A stretch of 43,389 nt of DNA from Chitinophaga pinensis (GTDB lineage Bacteria > Bacteroidota > Bacteroidia > UKL13-3). The position numbers were made by a program, and so were the translations under genes. Location of the stretch: contig CAMAWM010000017.1 of NCBI GenBank assembly GCA_945861965.1, positions 1 to 43,389 of the forward strand. Direction: 5' to 3'. The notes under the pieces were generated by a model that worked only from the letters and a program-made list of their open reading frames with translations, was not told where the DNA came from and did not search any database. Positions 17,445 through 25,765 of this stretch are shown piece by piece (position 1 is the stretch's first letter; each line of letters begins with the position of its first letter).

Positions 17445-18275
17445 ATGAAAAAATCATTTTCAAAATTTTATATGGCAGGTGTAGCAGTTTCTATGCTTGC
17501 TATTGCTTCTTGCTCGAAAGAGGAAGCCAAACCACCAGTTGTAGTTCCTGGTGTTACTATTCCACAATTAAGCAGAGCGCTCGTAATTGACATTACTGGT
17601 ACTTGGTGCCCACCATGCGGTGCTTATGGAATTCCTGGTTTTGAAGCAGCAATTGCACTTCGTAAAGAAACGATCTTGCCATTTGCAATTCATAGCAATG
17701 ACCCACTTTCTAATGGATCGATGGATGCAATAGGCGAACTTCCAAGATTTAAAACGGGTTATGTGCCACGCATAGTTGCCGGAAACGGATTAATTTTTGA
17801 TGCGGGTGTTTATTCAGATATCAATGCAACAGCAAATAAAATTGCAATGGCCGTAGATACATTCATTTCAAACAATCCTGTTGTAGCTGGTGTTGCAATA
17901 TCTAATTTTAAAGTTTCGCCTGCAGATAATAACATGACAGTTGATATTGATGCGAAATTTTTTACAGCAAAAACGGGTGAGTATTTTATTTCAGTTTACT
18001 TCTTCGAAAATAATGTTGTATCGAGTCAAAAAATAACTGGTTCTGCAGACAATGCAACTCAAAAACACAATTATGTTATAAGAGGAGCAGCAAACGGAAC
18101 TTGGGGTGAAGCATTGACTTGCAACAGCGATGTAAATACTAGATTCACCAAATCATTTACCTATTTATTGAATCCATCGTGGAATAATGCTAATTTAGGT
18201 GTTATGGCATTGATATGGAAAAAGAATGGAAGTGATTATACCTATGTAAATGGTAATTTGAAATTGCAACAATAA
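17445..18275 (+). CDS. Omp28-like lipoprotein with WCPPC thioredoxin-like motif
   Basis: 276 residues. The lipoprotein signal ends at ASC (Cys23), followed by SKEE. A thioredoxin-like segment comes early, with ALVIDITGTWCPPCG and the redox motif WCPPC at 54-58, and then a conserved FAIHSNDPLS block. The C-terminal half is a beta-rich domain as in the Omp28-related family of Bacteroidota (HNYVIRGAANGTWGEAL). It is likely tethered to the outer membrane. It could act as a thiol-disulfide protein, but this family has no settled activity. The next gene is a diverged paralog with the same domain plan and a similar upstream box. Confidence 0.8.
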   Translation: MKKSFSKFYMAGVAVSMLAIASCSKEEAKPPVVVPGVTIPQLSRALVIDITGTWCPPCGAYGIPGFEAAIALRKETILPFAIHSNDPLSNGSMDAIGELPRFKTGYVPRIVAGNGLIFDAGVYSDINATANKIAMAVDTFISNNPVVAGVAISNFKVSPADNNMTVDIDAKFFTAKTGEYFISVYFFENNVVSSQKITGSADNATQKHNYVIRGAANGTWGEALTCNSDVNTRFTKSFTYLLNPSWNNANLGVMALIWKKNGSDYTYVNGNLKLQQ

Positions 18276-18296
18276 TTGTATAAAATTTAAAACAAT

Positions 18297-18332
18297 AAAA
18301 AGTCGTTTTGAGCAATCAAAACGACTTTTTTT
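18297..18332 (+). terminator. Rho-independent terminator after first Omp28-like gene
   Basis: AAAAAGTCGTTTTGA (18297-18311) pairs perfectly with TCAAAACGACTTTTT (18316-18330) around GCAA, and the T run continues to 18332. Confidence 0.9.
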
Positions 18333-18414
18333 GTGAAATAAAATAAATCAATCTATTTCAATCAATTAAAAATAGTATGAAATTTTTATTGCAAGTTGAA
18401 TTTTAATTACTAAT

Positions 18415-18431
18415 ATGCACTTTGAAAAACA
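18415..18431 (+). promoter_or_regulatory. Upstream box shared by the two Omp28-like genes (copy 2)
   Basis: ATGCACTTTGAAAAACA lies 19 bp before the start codon. A TTG 18 bp upstream of GCACTTTG fits the -33 / -7 spacing of Bacteroidota promoters. Confidence 0.5.
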
Positions 18432-18449
18432 AATAAACCAACAACAAAA

Positions 18450-19349
18450 ATGAAAAAAATCTTATTAAATCTTTCTATGGTATTCATAGTATTTTCTATG
18501 CTTACTTTAATTTCATGTTCAAAAGAGGAAACATCAAATCCAAAACCTGTTGAAACTTATTTAGCATCTACAGCTCAAATGAATAAAGTTGCCGTGCTAG
18601 AAGATTTTACTGGAGTTCGTTGTGGATATTGCCCTGATGGACATTTAAGAGCAAAAGCAATTGCTGACTTAAATCCCGGTAAGTTTTTAATTATTGCAAA
18701 TCATTCAGGTGGTTATGCAAATCCATCAGCTGGTTGGATGAATTTTGTAACTACAGAAGGAACATCAATCAATGCTGATGCTAAAATCCCAGGATATCCT
18801 GCAGGAACAATTAGCCGTATGGCAAATACTGCAATTGGAACAGCTCAAATGACAGGTGGAGGTCCAAATGTAATGGGAAGAGGCGAATGGACAAAAGGTG
18901 CAACTGCTGTTATGGCAATGCCATCTTCTGTAAATATTGGTGCTAAAGCAGTATTTAATTCAGCTACAAAAATGTTAACTGTTAGTGGTGATTTATATTT
19001 TACAAGCGAAGAAACAGTTACAAATAACATTAACATTATGTTGTTGCAAGATCATATTTTCTCAAAACAATCTGGTGGAACTCCTGATCCAAATAATTAT
19101 GAACAAAATAATGTATTGAGACAATCATTAACTGGAACATGGGGTGAAGCAATTACTTCAGCAACTACTGCTGGTGCAAAAGTAAAGTTAACAAATCATG
19201 AAGTATTGGTTCCAGATTTTTATAATGGAACTGATCTTGCAACAGGTGGTGGAATGGCAAAAATTGCTGATATGAAAGTAATTTTATTTGTTACTAGAGG
19301 TAAATATGAAATTTTGAATGCAATTCAAATTCCAATTTCAGTACAATAA
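18450..19349 (+). CDS. Omp28-like lipoprotein with CGYC motif
   Basis: 299 residues. The lipoprotein signal ends at ISC (Cys23) followed by SKEE, as in the preceding paralog. The thioredoxin-like segment reads AVLEDFTGVRCGYCPDGH, with Cys58 and Cys61 as the pair; this is the form usual in the Omp28 family, whereas the neighbour has WCPPC. Later blocks (NNVLRQSLTGTWGEAI, VLFVTRGKYEILNAIQI) match the C-terminal domain of the family. It is separated from its paralog by a strong terminator and has its own upstream box, so the two are regulated as separate units. A bidirectional terminator follows. Confidence 0.8.
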   Translation: MKKILLNLSMVFIVFSMLTLISCSKEETSNPKPVETYLASTAQMNKVAVLEDFTGVRCGYCPDGHLRAKAIADLNPGKFLIIANHSGGYANPSAGWMNFVTTEGTSINADAKIPGYPAGTISRMANTAIGTAQMTGGGPNVMGRGEWTKGATAVMAMPSSVNIGAKAVFNSATKMLTVSGDLYFTSEETVTNNINIMLLQDHIFSKQSGGTPDPNNYEQNNVLRQSLTGTWGEAITSATTAGAKVKLTNHEVLVPDFYNGTDLATGGGMAKIADMKVILFVTRGKYEILNAIQIPISVQ

Positions 19350-19371
19350 TTTTAATAGATTTTATATATTG

Positions 19372-19401
19372 AAAAAGGCTGTAATTTGCAGCCTTTTTTT
19401 T
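19372..19401. terminator. Bidirectional terminator between convergent genes
   Basis: AAAAAGGCTG (19372-19381) pairs with CAGCCTTTTT (19389-19398) around TAATTTG. A-tract on one side and T-tract on the other suit both the Omp28-like gene and the convergent DUF4293 gene. Confidence 0.85.
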
Positions 19402-19882
19402 ATCTAATTCTGTCAGCACTTTTTAATATTTCTTCATCTCGTTTAATAAGCATTAATGTTCGCCAATTTAAATAAACAATAAATAGCAACATCATTACTC
19501 CAAAAGTAGAGTAGGGCAGCATTTTTCCAAAACTAAAACTGGGAATATCCATCACCGCTTTTGAAAACAAAGCAGAGATTAACATCAACATAAATAAAAA
19601 ATTAATTTTTACTAATTTCTTTTGTTTCTGTCTGTCTTTAAACGAAAAAATTATAAATAATGTAAATGCAATTACTGAACCTGCAATCGCAATTAATCCA
19701 TATTGTATTTGGCTGTTGGCTACATTATTTACTAAAGTGTTAAAATAAAAAACATTGAGATTGTAAGTGTCAATTGTTCCATTTTCGTTTATGTTTTGAA
19801 TCGAAATTAAACTTCCGTTGCACATCATTGCAATTAAAATAATAATGGCAATGAGGTAAATTGTTTGAATGCGTTGTATCAT
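19400..19882 (-). CDS. DUF4293 family membrane protein
   Basis: 160 residues from the ATG at 19882. An ATG seven codons upstream (19903) is in frame, but the family begins MIQRIQTIYL, so I choose the inner start. Four hydrophobic segments are seen at about 6-23, 63-83, 95-113 and 123-143, with a periplasmic loop between the first two. The C-terminus is cytoplasmic and charged (MLIKRDEEILKSADRIR). It is a conserved inner-membrane protein of Bacteroidota without known function. It is divergent from plsY with an 88-bp gap. Confidence 0.85.
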   Translation of the reverse strand: MIQRIQTIYLIAIIILIAMMCNGSLISIQNINENGTIDTYNLNVFYFNTLVNNVANSQIQYGLIAIAGSVIAFTLFIIFSFKDRQKQKKLVKINFLFMLMLISALFSKAVMDIPSFSFGKMLPYSTFGVMMLLFIVYLNWRTLMLIKRDEEILKSADRIR

Positions 19883-19923
19883 TTTATTATTTTTTTGTAG
19901 CAATATTAATTAAACGAACGGCA

Positions 19924-19953
19924 ATTGAAAAGACATAAAAAAATTTAGATTTG
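19924..19953 (+). promoter_or_regulatory. Promoter of plsY
   Basis: ATTG (19924-19927) and TAGATTTG (19946-19953) are 18 bp apart, fitting the Bacteroidota TTTG / TAnnTTTG consensus. The start codon follows 18 bp after the -7 element. Confidence 0.6.
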
Positions 19954-19970
19954 CCGAAAACAATTCGATA

Positions 19971-20603
19971 ATGATTTTAATTTCACTCATCATTTTAGCA
20001 TACTTACTTGGTTCTATTCCATCGGCAGTTTGGTATGGAAAAATATTTCATAATATCGATGTTCGCGAACACGGAAGTAAAAGTGCTGGTGCAACCAATA
20101 CGCTTAGAATTCTTGGCAACAAAGCAGGATTTATTGTTTTGTTTTTTGATTTTCTGAAAGGATTTATTGCAACAGATCTTGTTTATTTTTATAATGAAAT
20201 TCAACACAACACAAGTGAATTTTACCAATTTCAAATGATCTTCGGAATATTGGCAGTTGTTGGACATATTTATCCTGTGTTTGCAAATTTCAAAGGCGGA
20301 AAAGGAGTTGCTACTTTACTAGGATTAATTGTTGCATTGGATTATCGAATTGCACTAATTTGTTTGATAGTTTTTATTTTAGTTGTTTGGATTTCAAAAT
20401 ACATTTCATTAGGAAGCATAAGCGGTGGAATGATAAGTCCATTTGTTGCTGGATATTTATACAACTGGAATGAACCAGTAATCATTGGTTTTTGTATTTT
20501 TTTTGCAATCATGCTTGTTTATACTCATCGATCAAACATTAAAAGATTGATGAATGGAAACGAAAATAAATTTTCATTTAAGAAGAAAGAAAAAAGTTTA
20601 TAG
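19971..20603 (+). CDS. plsY: Acyl-phosphate:glycerol-3-phosphate acyltransferase PlsY
   Basis: 210 residues, a polytopic inner-membrane enzyme that makes lysophosphatidic acid from acyl-phosphate and glycerol 3-phosphate, the first step of phospholipid synthesis. Conserved loops are visible: LLGSIPSAV near the N-terminus, HGSKSAGATNTLR at 34-46, GHIYPVFANFKGGKGVAT at about 98-114, and the last loop with YTHRSNIKRLMNG. The length is close to the family norm and the basic C-terminus is normal. clpS follows after 31 bp and may share the transcript. Confidence 0.95.
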   Translation: MILISLIILAYLLGSIPSAVWYGKIFHNIDVREHGSKSAGATNTLRILGNKAGFIVLFFDFLKGFIATDLVYFYNEIQHNTSEFYQFQMIFGILAVVGHIYPVFANFKGGKGVATLLGLIVALDYRIALICLIVFILVVWISKYISLGSISGGMISPFVAGYLYNWNEPVIIGFCIFFAIMLVYTHRSNIKRLMNGNENKFSFKKKEKSL

Positions 20604-20634
20604 TATCATTCAAATAAAAAATTCTCTGTAAAAA

Positions 20635-20913
20635 ATGCTTAAAGAAATTACCAAAAAGGAACCCGAAGTTGATATTTTAGAATTGACTGATGAAGGGGTA
20701 AAAGTAATTTTATACAACGATGATGTAAATACATTTGATTGGGTAATAAATTGCCTGATTGAAATTTGCGAACACGAATATTTACAAGCCGAGCAATGTG
20801 CCATGCTGGTACATTTTAAAGGCAAAGCAGTTGTTAAAACAGGCGATGAAGAAAAAATGAAAAGCATTTGTCAAGCATTGTGCGATAGGCAACTTTCAGC
20901 AGTAGTAGATTAA
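20635..20913 (+). CDS. clpS: ATP-dependent Clp protease adaptor ClpS
   Basis: 92 residues. ClpS binds the ClpA/ClpC N-domain and delivers N-degron substrates. The signature VILYNDDVNTFDWVINCL gives the substrate-pocket Asn-Asp-Asp, followed by the helix HEYLQAEQCAMLVHFKGKAVVKTG that carries the His of the binding pocket. Downstream residues EEKMKSICQALCDRQL are also typical. It lies between plsY and the CoA-transferase genes, 15 bp before the next start. Confidence 0.92.
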   Translation: MLKEITKKEPEVDILELTDEGVKVILYNDDVNTFDWVINCLIEICEHEYLQAEQCAMLVHFKGKAVVKTGDEEKMKSICQALCDRQLSAVVD

Positions 20914-20928
20914 AAAAATAGTGGAAAT

Positions 20929-21630
20929 ATGTTAACAAAATTAGTAGCAAATGCAGATGAAGCAATTCGTGATATTTCGGATGGCGCAGTAATAATGCTT
21001 GGCGGCTTTGGTTTGTGTGGAATTCCCGAAAATTGCATTGCAGCTTTAGTCCGAAAAGGAGTAAAAGATTTAACCTGCATCAGCAACAATGCTGGAGTGG
21101 ATGATTTTGGAATCGGAATCATGCTGAAAACGCGGCAAGTAAAAAAAATGATTTCATCTTATGTTGGAGAAAATGCAGAATTTGAAAGACAATTGTTAAG
21201 CGGTGAATTGGAAGTTGAATTAATTCCGCAAGGAACATTAGCTACTCGTTGTTTGGCAACTGGCTACGGAATGCCAGCAATTTTTACTCCTGCAGGTGTT
21301 GGAACTGAAGTAGCAGAAGGAAAAGAAATCCGTGAATTTAATGGCAAACCCTATTTATTAGAGCACGCATTCGATTCGGATTTTTCCATAGTAAAAGCAT
21401 GGAAAGGCGACACGCATGGAAATTTAATTTTTCGTGCAACATCCCGAAATTTTAATCCATTGATGGCAATGGCAGGAAAAATTACAATAGCCGAAGTTGA
21501 GATATTGGTTGAAGCAGGAGAACTAGATCCAGATCAAATTCACACGCCCGGAATATTTGTAAACCGAATATTTGAAGGTAGGAATTATGAGAAAAGAATT
21601 GAACAAGTAACAACAAGTTTAAAAGCTTAA
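20929..21630 (+). CDS. 3-oxoacid CoA-transferase subunit A
   Basis: 233 residues, the alpha subunit of a two-gene succinyl-CoA:3-oxoacid CoA-transferase (SCOT-type), which interconverts acetoacetate and acetoacetyl-CoA. The family signature GGFGLCGIPENCI (about residues 25-37) is followed by CISNNAGVDDFGIG, KMISSYVGENAEFERQ, ELIPQGTLATRCLA and FTPAGVGTEVAEGKE, all closely matching known SCOT A subunits. The B subunit follows after 59 bp, where I see nothing but AT-rich spacer. Confidence 0.93.
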   Translation: MLTKLVANADEAIRDISDGAVIMLGGFGLCGIPENCIAALVRKGVKDLTCISNNAGVDDFGIGIMLKTRQVKKMISSYVGENAEFERQLLSGELEVELIPQGTLATRCLATGYGMPAIFTPAGVGTEVAEGKEIREFNGKPYLLEHAFDSDFSIVKAWKGDTHGNLIFRATSRNFNPLMAMAGKITIAEVEILVEAGELDPDQIHTPGIFVNRIFEGRNYEKRIEQVTTSLKA

Positions 21631-21689
21631 ATGCGAAATTCTAAGTAAAAAATTAAAATGTAATTGCTGATAATTGAAAGTTAAAAACT

Positions 21690-22346
21690 ATGTTAGATAA
21701 ATTTGGAATTGCAAAACGCATCGCACAAGAATTAAAAGATGGATATTATGTAAATCTTGGAATTGGAATTCCGACTTTGGTTGCCAATTATGTTCCAAAA
21801 GAAATTGAAGTAATTCTTCAAAGCGAGAATGGACTGCTGGGCATTGGTCCTTTCCCTTTTGCCGATGATGTAGATGCAGATTTAATTAATGCTGGCAAAC
21901 AAACGGTAACTACTACAAAAGGTTCAAGCTTTTTTGATTCGGCTTTAAGTTTTGGAATGATACGAAGCGGCAGAGTTGATTTAACCGTTTTAGGCGCAAT
22001 GGAAGTTGCAGACAATGGAGATATTGCCAACTGGAAAATTCCAGGAAAAATGGTGAAAGGCATGGGCGGAGCAATGGATTTAGTAGCAGCTGCAAAAAAT
22101 ATAATTGTCGCCATGCAGCATGTAGATAAAAAAGGAAATTCTAAACTTTTGAAAAAATGCAGTTTGCCAATTACTGGTTTAGGATGTGTAAAAAAAGTAG
22201 TAACAGAATTAGGTGTTTTTGATATTACAGCCGAAGGGTTTAAATTATTAGAGAGAGCACCTGGAATTTCGGTAGATTACATTAAAGAAAAAACGGAAGG
22301 GCGTTTACTCATTGTTGGCGAAATTCCTGAGATGGAGTTGAATTAA
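21690..22346 (+). CDS. 3-oxoacid CoA-transferase subunit B
   Basis: 218 residues. The beta subunit carries the active-site glutamate in the SENG motif, here Glu46 in LQSENGLLGIGP. Other family blocks are NLGIGIPTLVANYVP near the N-terminus, GGRVDLTVLGAMEV-like DLTVLGAMEVADNGDIANWKIPG, and KGMGGAMDLVAAAKN. It works with subunit A just upstream. The partner acyl-CoA metabolism genes here are the ETF pair about 9 kb downstream, which is suggestive but not proof of a shared pathway. Confidence 0.93.
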   Translation: MLDKFGIAKRIAQELKDGYYVNLGIGIPTLVANYVPKEIEVILQSENGLLGIGPFPFADDVDADLINAGKQTVTTTKGSSFFDSALSFGMIRSGRVDLTVLGAMEVADNGDIANWKIPGKMVKGMGGAMDLVAAAKNIIVAMQHVDKKGNSKLLKKCSLPITGLGCVKKVVTELGVFDITAEGFKLLERAPGISVDYIKEKTEGRLLIVGEIPEMELN

Positions 22347-22430
22347 AATCATTTTTACTTACAAATAGCAATTTTTATTTTCGCATAGCAGTTTTTTGAT
22401 TTTTCAAGTTTTTAAAAATGTAATAATAAA

Positions 22431-23372
22431 ATGACCAAAGTATCAGTAATAGGAGCAGGAGCAGTAGGTGCAACCACTGCAGATGTAATAGCGTATCGCG
22501 AATTGGCAGACGAAGTTGTGCTGTTAGATGTTAGAGAGGGTTTTGCTGAAGGAAAAGCTTTGGATATTTACCAAACCACTTCGTTGCTGGGGATGAAAAC
22601 CCGCATTACTGGAACGACAAACGATTATTCGAAAACGGCAAATTCCGATGTGGTTGTAATTACTTCTGGAATACCTCGCAAACCCGGAATGACTCGCGAA
22701 GAATTAATAGGAACAAATGCAAACATTGTTAAATCCGTTTCCGAAAATGTACTAAAACATTCGCCCAATGCAATTATTGTAATTGTATCAAATCCGATGG
22801 ATACGATGACATATCTTGCTTTGAAAGCAACAGGATTGCCAAAAAACAGAATTATAGGAATGGGCGGAATATTAGATAGCGCCCGTTTTAAAGGGTATTT
22901 AGGTTTGGAATTAAATGCACCCACTTCAGATATTCAAGCTACTGTAATTGGTGGACATGGCGATACAACCATGATTCCATTAACCCGACTTGCAACATTA
23001 AATGGGGTTTCGGTTTCATCAATTTTATCAGCAGAAAAATTAAAAGGAATTTCGGATGCCACTATGGTTGGTGGAGCAACTTTAACCAAACTGTTGGGAA
23101 CTTCAGCTTGGTACGCTCCAGGCGCAGCAGCAGCATTATTGGTGGAAAATATTGTTAGAGATCAAAAATGCATAACGCCTTGTTGCGTTTCGCTTGATGG
23201 AGAATATGGACAAAATGATATTTGTATGGGAGTTCCAGTTTCTGTCGGAAAAAACGGTTGGGAAACTATTATCGATTACAAACTGACTGCCGAAGAACAA
23301 GAAGCATTTAACAAAAGTGCAGACGCGGTTCGTACAATGAATAATGTGTTGAAAGAAATTGGTGCTTTGTAA
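22431..23372 (+). CDS. mdh: Malate dehydrogenase (NAD-dependent)
   Basis: 313 residues of the lactate/malate dehydrogenase superfamily. The NAD-binding loop is GAGAVG (Gly8, Gly10, Gly13) followed by Asp at the end of the second strand (VVLLDVREG). ITSGIPRKPGMTREELIGTNA gives the mobile loop, whose Arg spacing is that of malate rather than lactate enzymes. The catalytic His176 lies in GGHGDTTM. It oxidises malate to oxaloacetate in the TCA cycle. Length and motifs are normal. It is convergent with the ABC ATPase gene, 26 bp apart. Confidence 0.93.
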   Translation: MTKVSVIGAGAVGATTADVIAYRELADEVVLLDVREGFAEGKALDIYQTTSLLGMKTRITGTTNDYSKTANSDVVVITSGIPRKPGMTREELIGTNANIVKSVSENVLKHSPNAIIVIVSNPMDTMTYLALKATGLPKNRIIGMGGILDSARFKGYLGLELNAPTSDIQATVIGGHGDTTMIPLTRLATLNGVSVSSILSAEKLKGISDATMVGGATLTKLLGTSAWYAPGAAAALLVENIVRDQKCITPCCVSLDGEYGQNDICMGVPVSVGKNGWETIIDYKLTAEEQEAFNKSADAVRTMNNVLKEIGAL

Positions 23373-23398
23373 ATAAAGGCGAATTAAAATTCTCTTTT

Positions 23399-24127
23399 CT
23401 AAAACTCGCTTGCGTTCATAAAATCAAGCAATTCTTTATTGCCCGATTGGCGAATTTGAGTTTTATCTCCTTCCCACCATTTATTGCCTTGGTGAATAAA
23501 AATGATATTATCTCCAACTTCAAAAAGACTTTTCATATCGTGAGTATTGATGATGGTAGTGATTCCATATTCTTCTGTAATTTCTTTAATCAGATGGTCG
23601 ATAACGCGTGATGTTAATGGATCAAGTCCCGAATTTGGTTCGTCACAAAAAAGGTATTTCGGATTGAGAGCAATTGCTCTTGCAATTCCTACCCGTTTTT
23701 TCTGACCTCCCGAAATTTGAGAAGGCATTAGTTTATTTATTTTTACAAGGTGAGCTCTATTCAAACAAAAATTTACTCGTTCAATAATTTCTGTCTCATT
23801 TAGGTTGGTAAACGTTCTTAACGGAAATGCAATATTGTCTTCAACGCTTAATGAATCAAACAAAGCAGTTCCCTGAAAAAGCATTCCAATTTCTTGTCGT
23901 AAGGATTTTTTCCCTTCGTAATCCATACTTACAAAATCTCGTTGATCAAAACTAATGCTTCCCGAGTCGGGAGTCAGTAAACCAACCATGCATTTCATCA
24001 GCACTGATTTTCCGCAACCGCTGGCTCCAATTACAAAATTGCATTTGCCTTTGTAAAATGTAGCGGATATGTTGTTAAGCACATTCCTGTCTTCAAACTT
24101 TTTATTAATGGCAAGTAATTTTATCAT
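23399..24127 (-). CDS. ABC transporter ATP-binding protein, MlaF-type
   Basis: 242 residues. Walker A is GASGCGKS (34-41), the Q-loop MLFQG (82-86), the signature ISGGQKKR (138-145) and Walker B YLFCDEP (158-164). The NSGLDPLTS stretch after Walker B is typical of the Mla/Ttg2 lipid-transport ATPases. It should power inner-membrane lipid movement together with the MlaE-like permease whose stop lies 3 bp upstream of this start. A substrate-binding MlaD (MCE) gene does not follow, unlike many other arrangements. Confidence 0.88.
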   Translation of the reverse strand: MIKLLAINKKFEDRNVLNNISATFYKGKCNFVIGASGCGKSVLMKCMVGLLTPDSGSISFDQRDFVSMDYEGKKSLRQEIGMLFQGTALFDSLSVEDNIAFPLRTFTNLNETEIIERVNFCLNRAHLVKINKLMPSQISGGQKKRVGIARAIALNPKYLFCDEPNSGLDPLTSRVIDHLIKEITEEYGITTIINTHDMKSLFEVGDNIIFIHQGNKWWEGDKTQIRQSGNKELLDFMNASEF

Positions 24128-24130
24128 CTA

Positions 24131-24871
24131 TTAAAACAACATTAATTGTGAAAGTATGTAATCGAAAAATATAATTCCCATGCAACTGTAAACAACTGCT
24201 TTGGTCGAGCTAATTCCAACTTCAAGTGCGCCTCCTTTTGTGCGATATCCTTGATAGGCCGAAATAGTAGTTATTAGAAATGCAAAGAAGAATGCCTTGG
24301 TTATACAAAAAAACACATTGAAGCCGTTAAAGTCTTCACGCAAACCTTTTACAAAAAGATCAATGCTAATAATTTCAGATGCCCAACCAGAAATGGCGCC
24401 ACCTAATAAACTTAAACACATGGCATAAATTACCAAAAGCGGTATGGCAAAAAGTCCAGAAATTATTTTGGCCAATGAAGTATATTGGGATGAATTTACT
24501 CCCATTATTTCCAATGCATCTATTTGCTCAGTTACTTGCATGGTTCCAATTTCGGAAGCTATGTTTGACCCAATTTTTCCTGCTAACACTAAAGCAGTGA
24601 TAGTGGGTGCAAATTCTAAAATATTGCTATCGCGAACTATTCTGCCAATTAAATATTCGGGCACTAAGCCAGATACTAATTGATAACCAATATTTATTGT
24701 AGAAACAGCGCCTACAAAAGTTGAAATCAGAGAAATGATATTGAAAGAGCCAACACCAATGTTATTGGATTCAAATACAATTTGTTTCCATAATATTTTC
24801 CACTTCTCGGGTTTTGTGAAAACTCGGTTTAAGAATAATATGTAAGTGCCTAAGTGTTGAAAAAAGCGCAT
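24131..24871 (-). CDS. ABC transporter permease, MlaE-type
   Basis: 246 residues with five to six hydrophobic segments and the MlaE-family features PTITALVLAGKIGSNIASEIGTMQVTEQIDALEIMGV (Glu-Ile-Gly-Thr-Met core at about residues 107-111), then PLLVIYAMCLSLLGG and GYRTKGGALEVG near the C-terminus. It is the inner-membrane permease of an intermembrane phospholipid transport system that supports outer-membrane lipid asymmetry. It forms a two-gene unit with the ATPase downstream. It is divergent from the SDR gene, 123 bp apart. Confidence 0.88.
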   Translation of the reverse strand: MRFFQHLGTYILFLNRVFTKPEKWKILWKQIVFESNNIGVGSFNIISLISTFVGAVSTINIGYQLVSGLVPEYLIGRIVRDSNILEFAPTITALVLAGKIGSNIASEIGTMQVTEQIDALEIMGVNSSQYTSLAKIISGLFAIPLLVIYAMCLSLLGGAISGWASEIISIDLFVKGLREDFNGFNVFFCITKAFFFAFLITTISAYQGYRTKGGALEVGISSTKAVVYSCMGIIFFDYILSQLMLF

Positions 24872-24994
24872 TTTTGGTTTATAAATTCAGCGTGTAAATA
24901 TAAAGACTTAAAATAATTTTGCATCTTCAAGTTTTCGTTAATTGTAAACAAGAAAAAAATCGCAGTAATAAATTCAAAGCTTGAATAACATAAA

Positions 24995-25702
24995 ATGAAT
25001 AAAACAATTCTTATAACAGGTATCAGCAAAGGAATTGGAAGAGCCATTGCCGAAATATTTGCCGCCAATGGTTTTAATATTGCCGGTTGCGCCAGAGATA
25101 AAACGACTTTGGATAATTTTAAAACAGAGCTTTGGAATAAATTTCCGGGACAAAAATTTCTATTTAGCACTTGTGATGTAACTGACAAAGCAGATTTGAA
25201 TGACTTTGCAATTGATGTATTAAGCGAATTTGATAAAATTGATGTTTTAGTTAACAATGCCGGAAAATTTTTACCCGGGCAAATTACAAATGAAGAAGAC
25301 GGAACGTTTGAAAAAATGATGGCTTTAAATGTTAGCAGCGCCTATCATCTGTCGAGAAAAATTGTTCCGCAAATGATAAAAAATAAAAGTGGGCATGTAT
25401 TTAATCTTGCCTCAATAGCAAGCATAACAGCATATAACAATGGTGGTTCTTACTGCATAAGTAAATTTGCCATGCACGGATTTAGCAAAGTATTGCGCGA
25501 AGAAATGAAACCTCACAATGTAAAAGTAACTTCAATTTTGCCTGGCGCTACTTTTACATCAAGTTGGGAAGGAACTGAATTGCCGCCAAGTCGTTTTATG
25601 AAGCCCGAAGATGTAGCTAACATAGTTTGGTCTGCTTATAATTTATCAGAAAATTGCGATGTGGAAGAAATAGTTTTGAGACCACAATTGGGCGATATAT
25701 AA
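24995..25702 (+). CDS. Short-chain dehydrogenase/reductase
   Basis: 235 residues, a classical SDR. The cofactor loop is TGISKGIG (8-15), with NNAG at 87-90, Ser140 in NLAS, and the catalytic Tyr153 and Lys157 in YCISK. The ending is short, without a long substrate-binding insert. The substrate is unknown; the similarity is to the sepiapterin-reductase / 3-ketoacyl reductase-like SDRs common in Bacteroidota. A TAATTTTG sequence at 24914-24921 could be a -7 element, though it lies 73 bp before the start. Confidence 0.85.
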   Translation: MNKTILITGISKGIGRAIAEIFAANGFNIAGCARDKTTLDNFKTELWNKFPGQKFLFSTCDVTDKADLNDFAIDVLSEFDKIDVLVNNAGKFLPGQITNEEDGTFEKMMALNVSSAYHLSRKIVPQMIKNKSGHVFNLASIASITAYNNGGSYCISKFAMHGFSKVLREEMKPHNVKVTSILPGATFTSSWEGTELPPSRFMKPEDVANIVWSAYNLSENCDVEEIVLRPQLGDI

Positions 25703-25703
25703 A

Positions 25704-25733
25704 TTTATTGGGTTAGAAAATTAATTACTTTTG
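25704..25733 (+). promoter_or_regulatory. Probable promoter of ispG
   Basis: TACTTTTG at 25726-25733 matches TAnnTTTG. The -33 position has TTTA (25704-25707) with an 18-bp spacer. The start codon is 32 bp downstream. Confidence 0.45.
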
Positions 25734-25765
25734 AGCAGCAATTTACAATGATTTTGAATTACTGA

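Noticed and set aside
19883..19903. Upstream ATG for the DUF4293 gene
   Set aside because: The family begins at MIQRIQTIYL; the seven extra residues look like untranslated leader.
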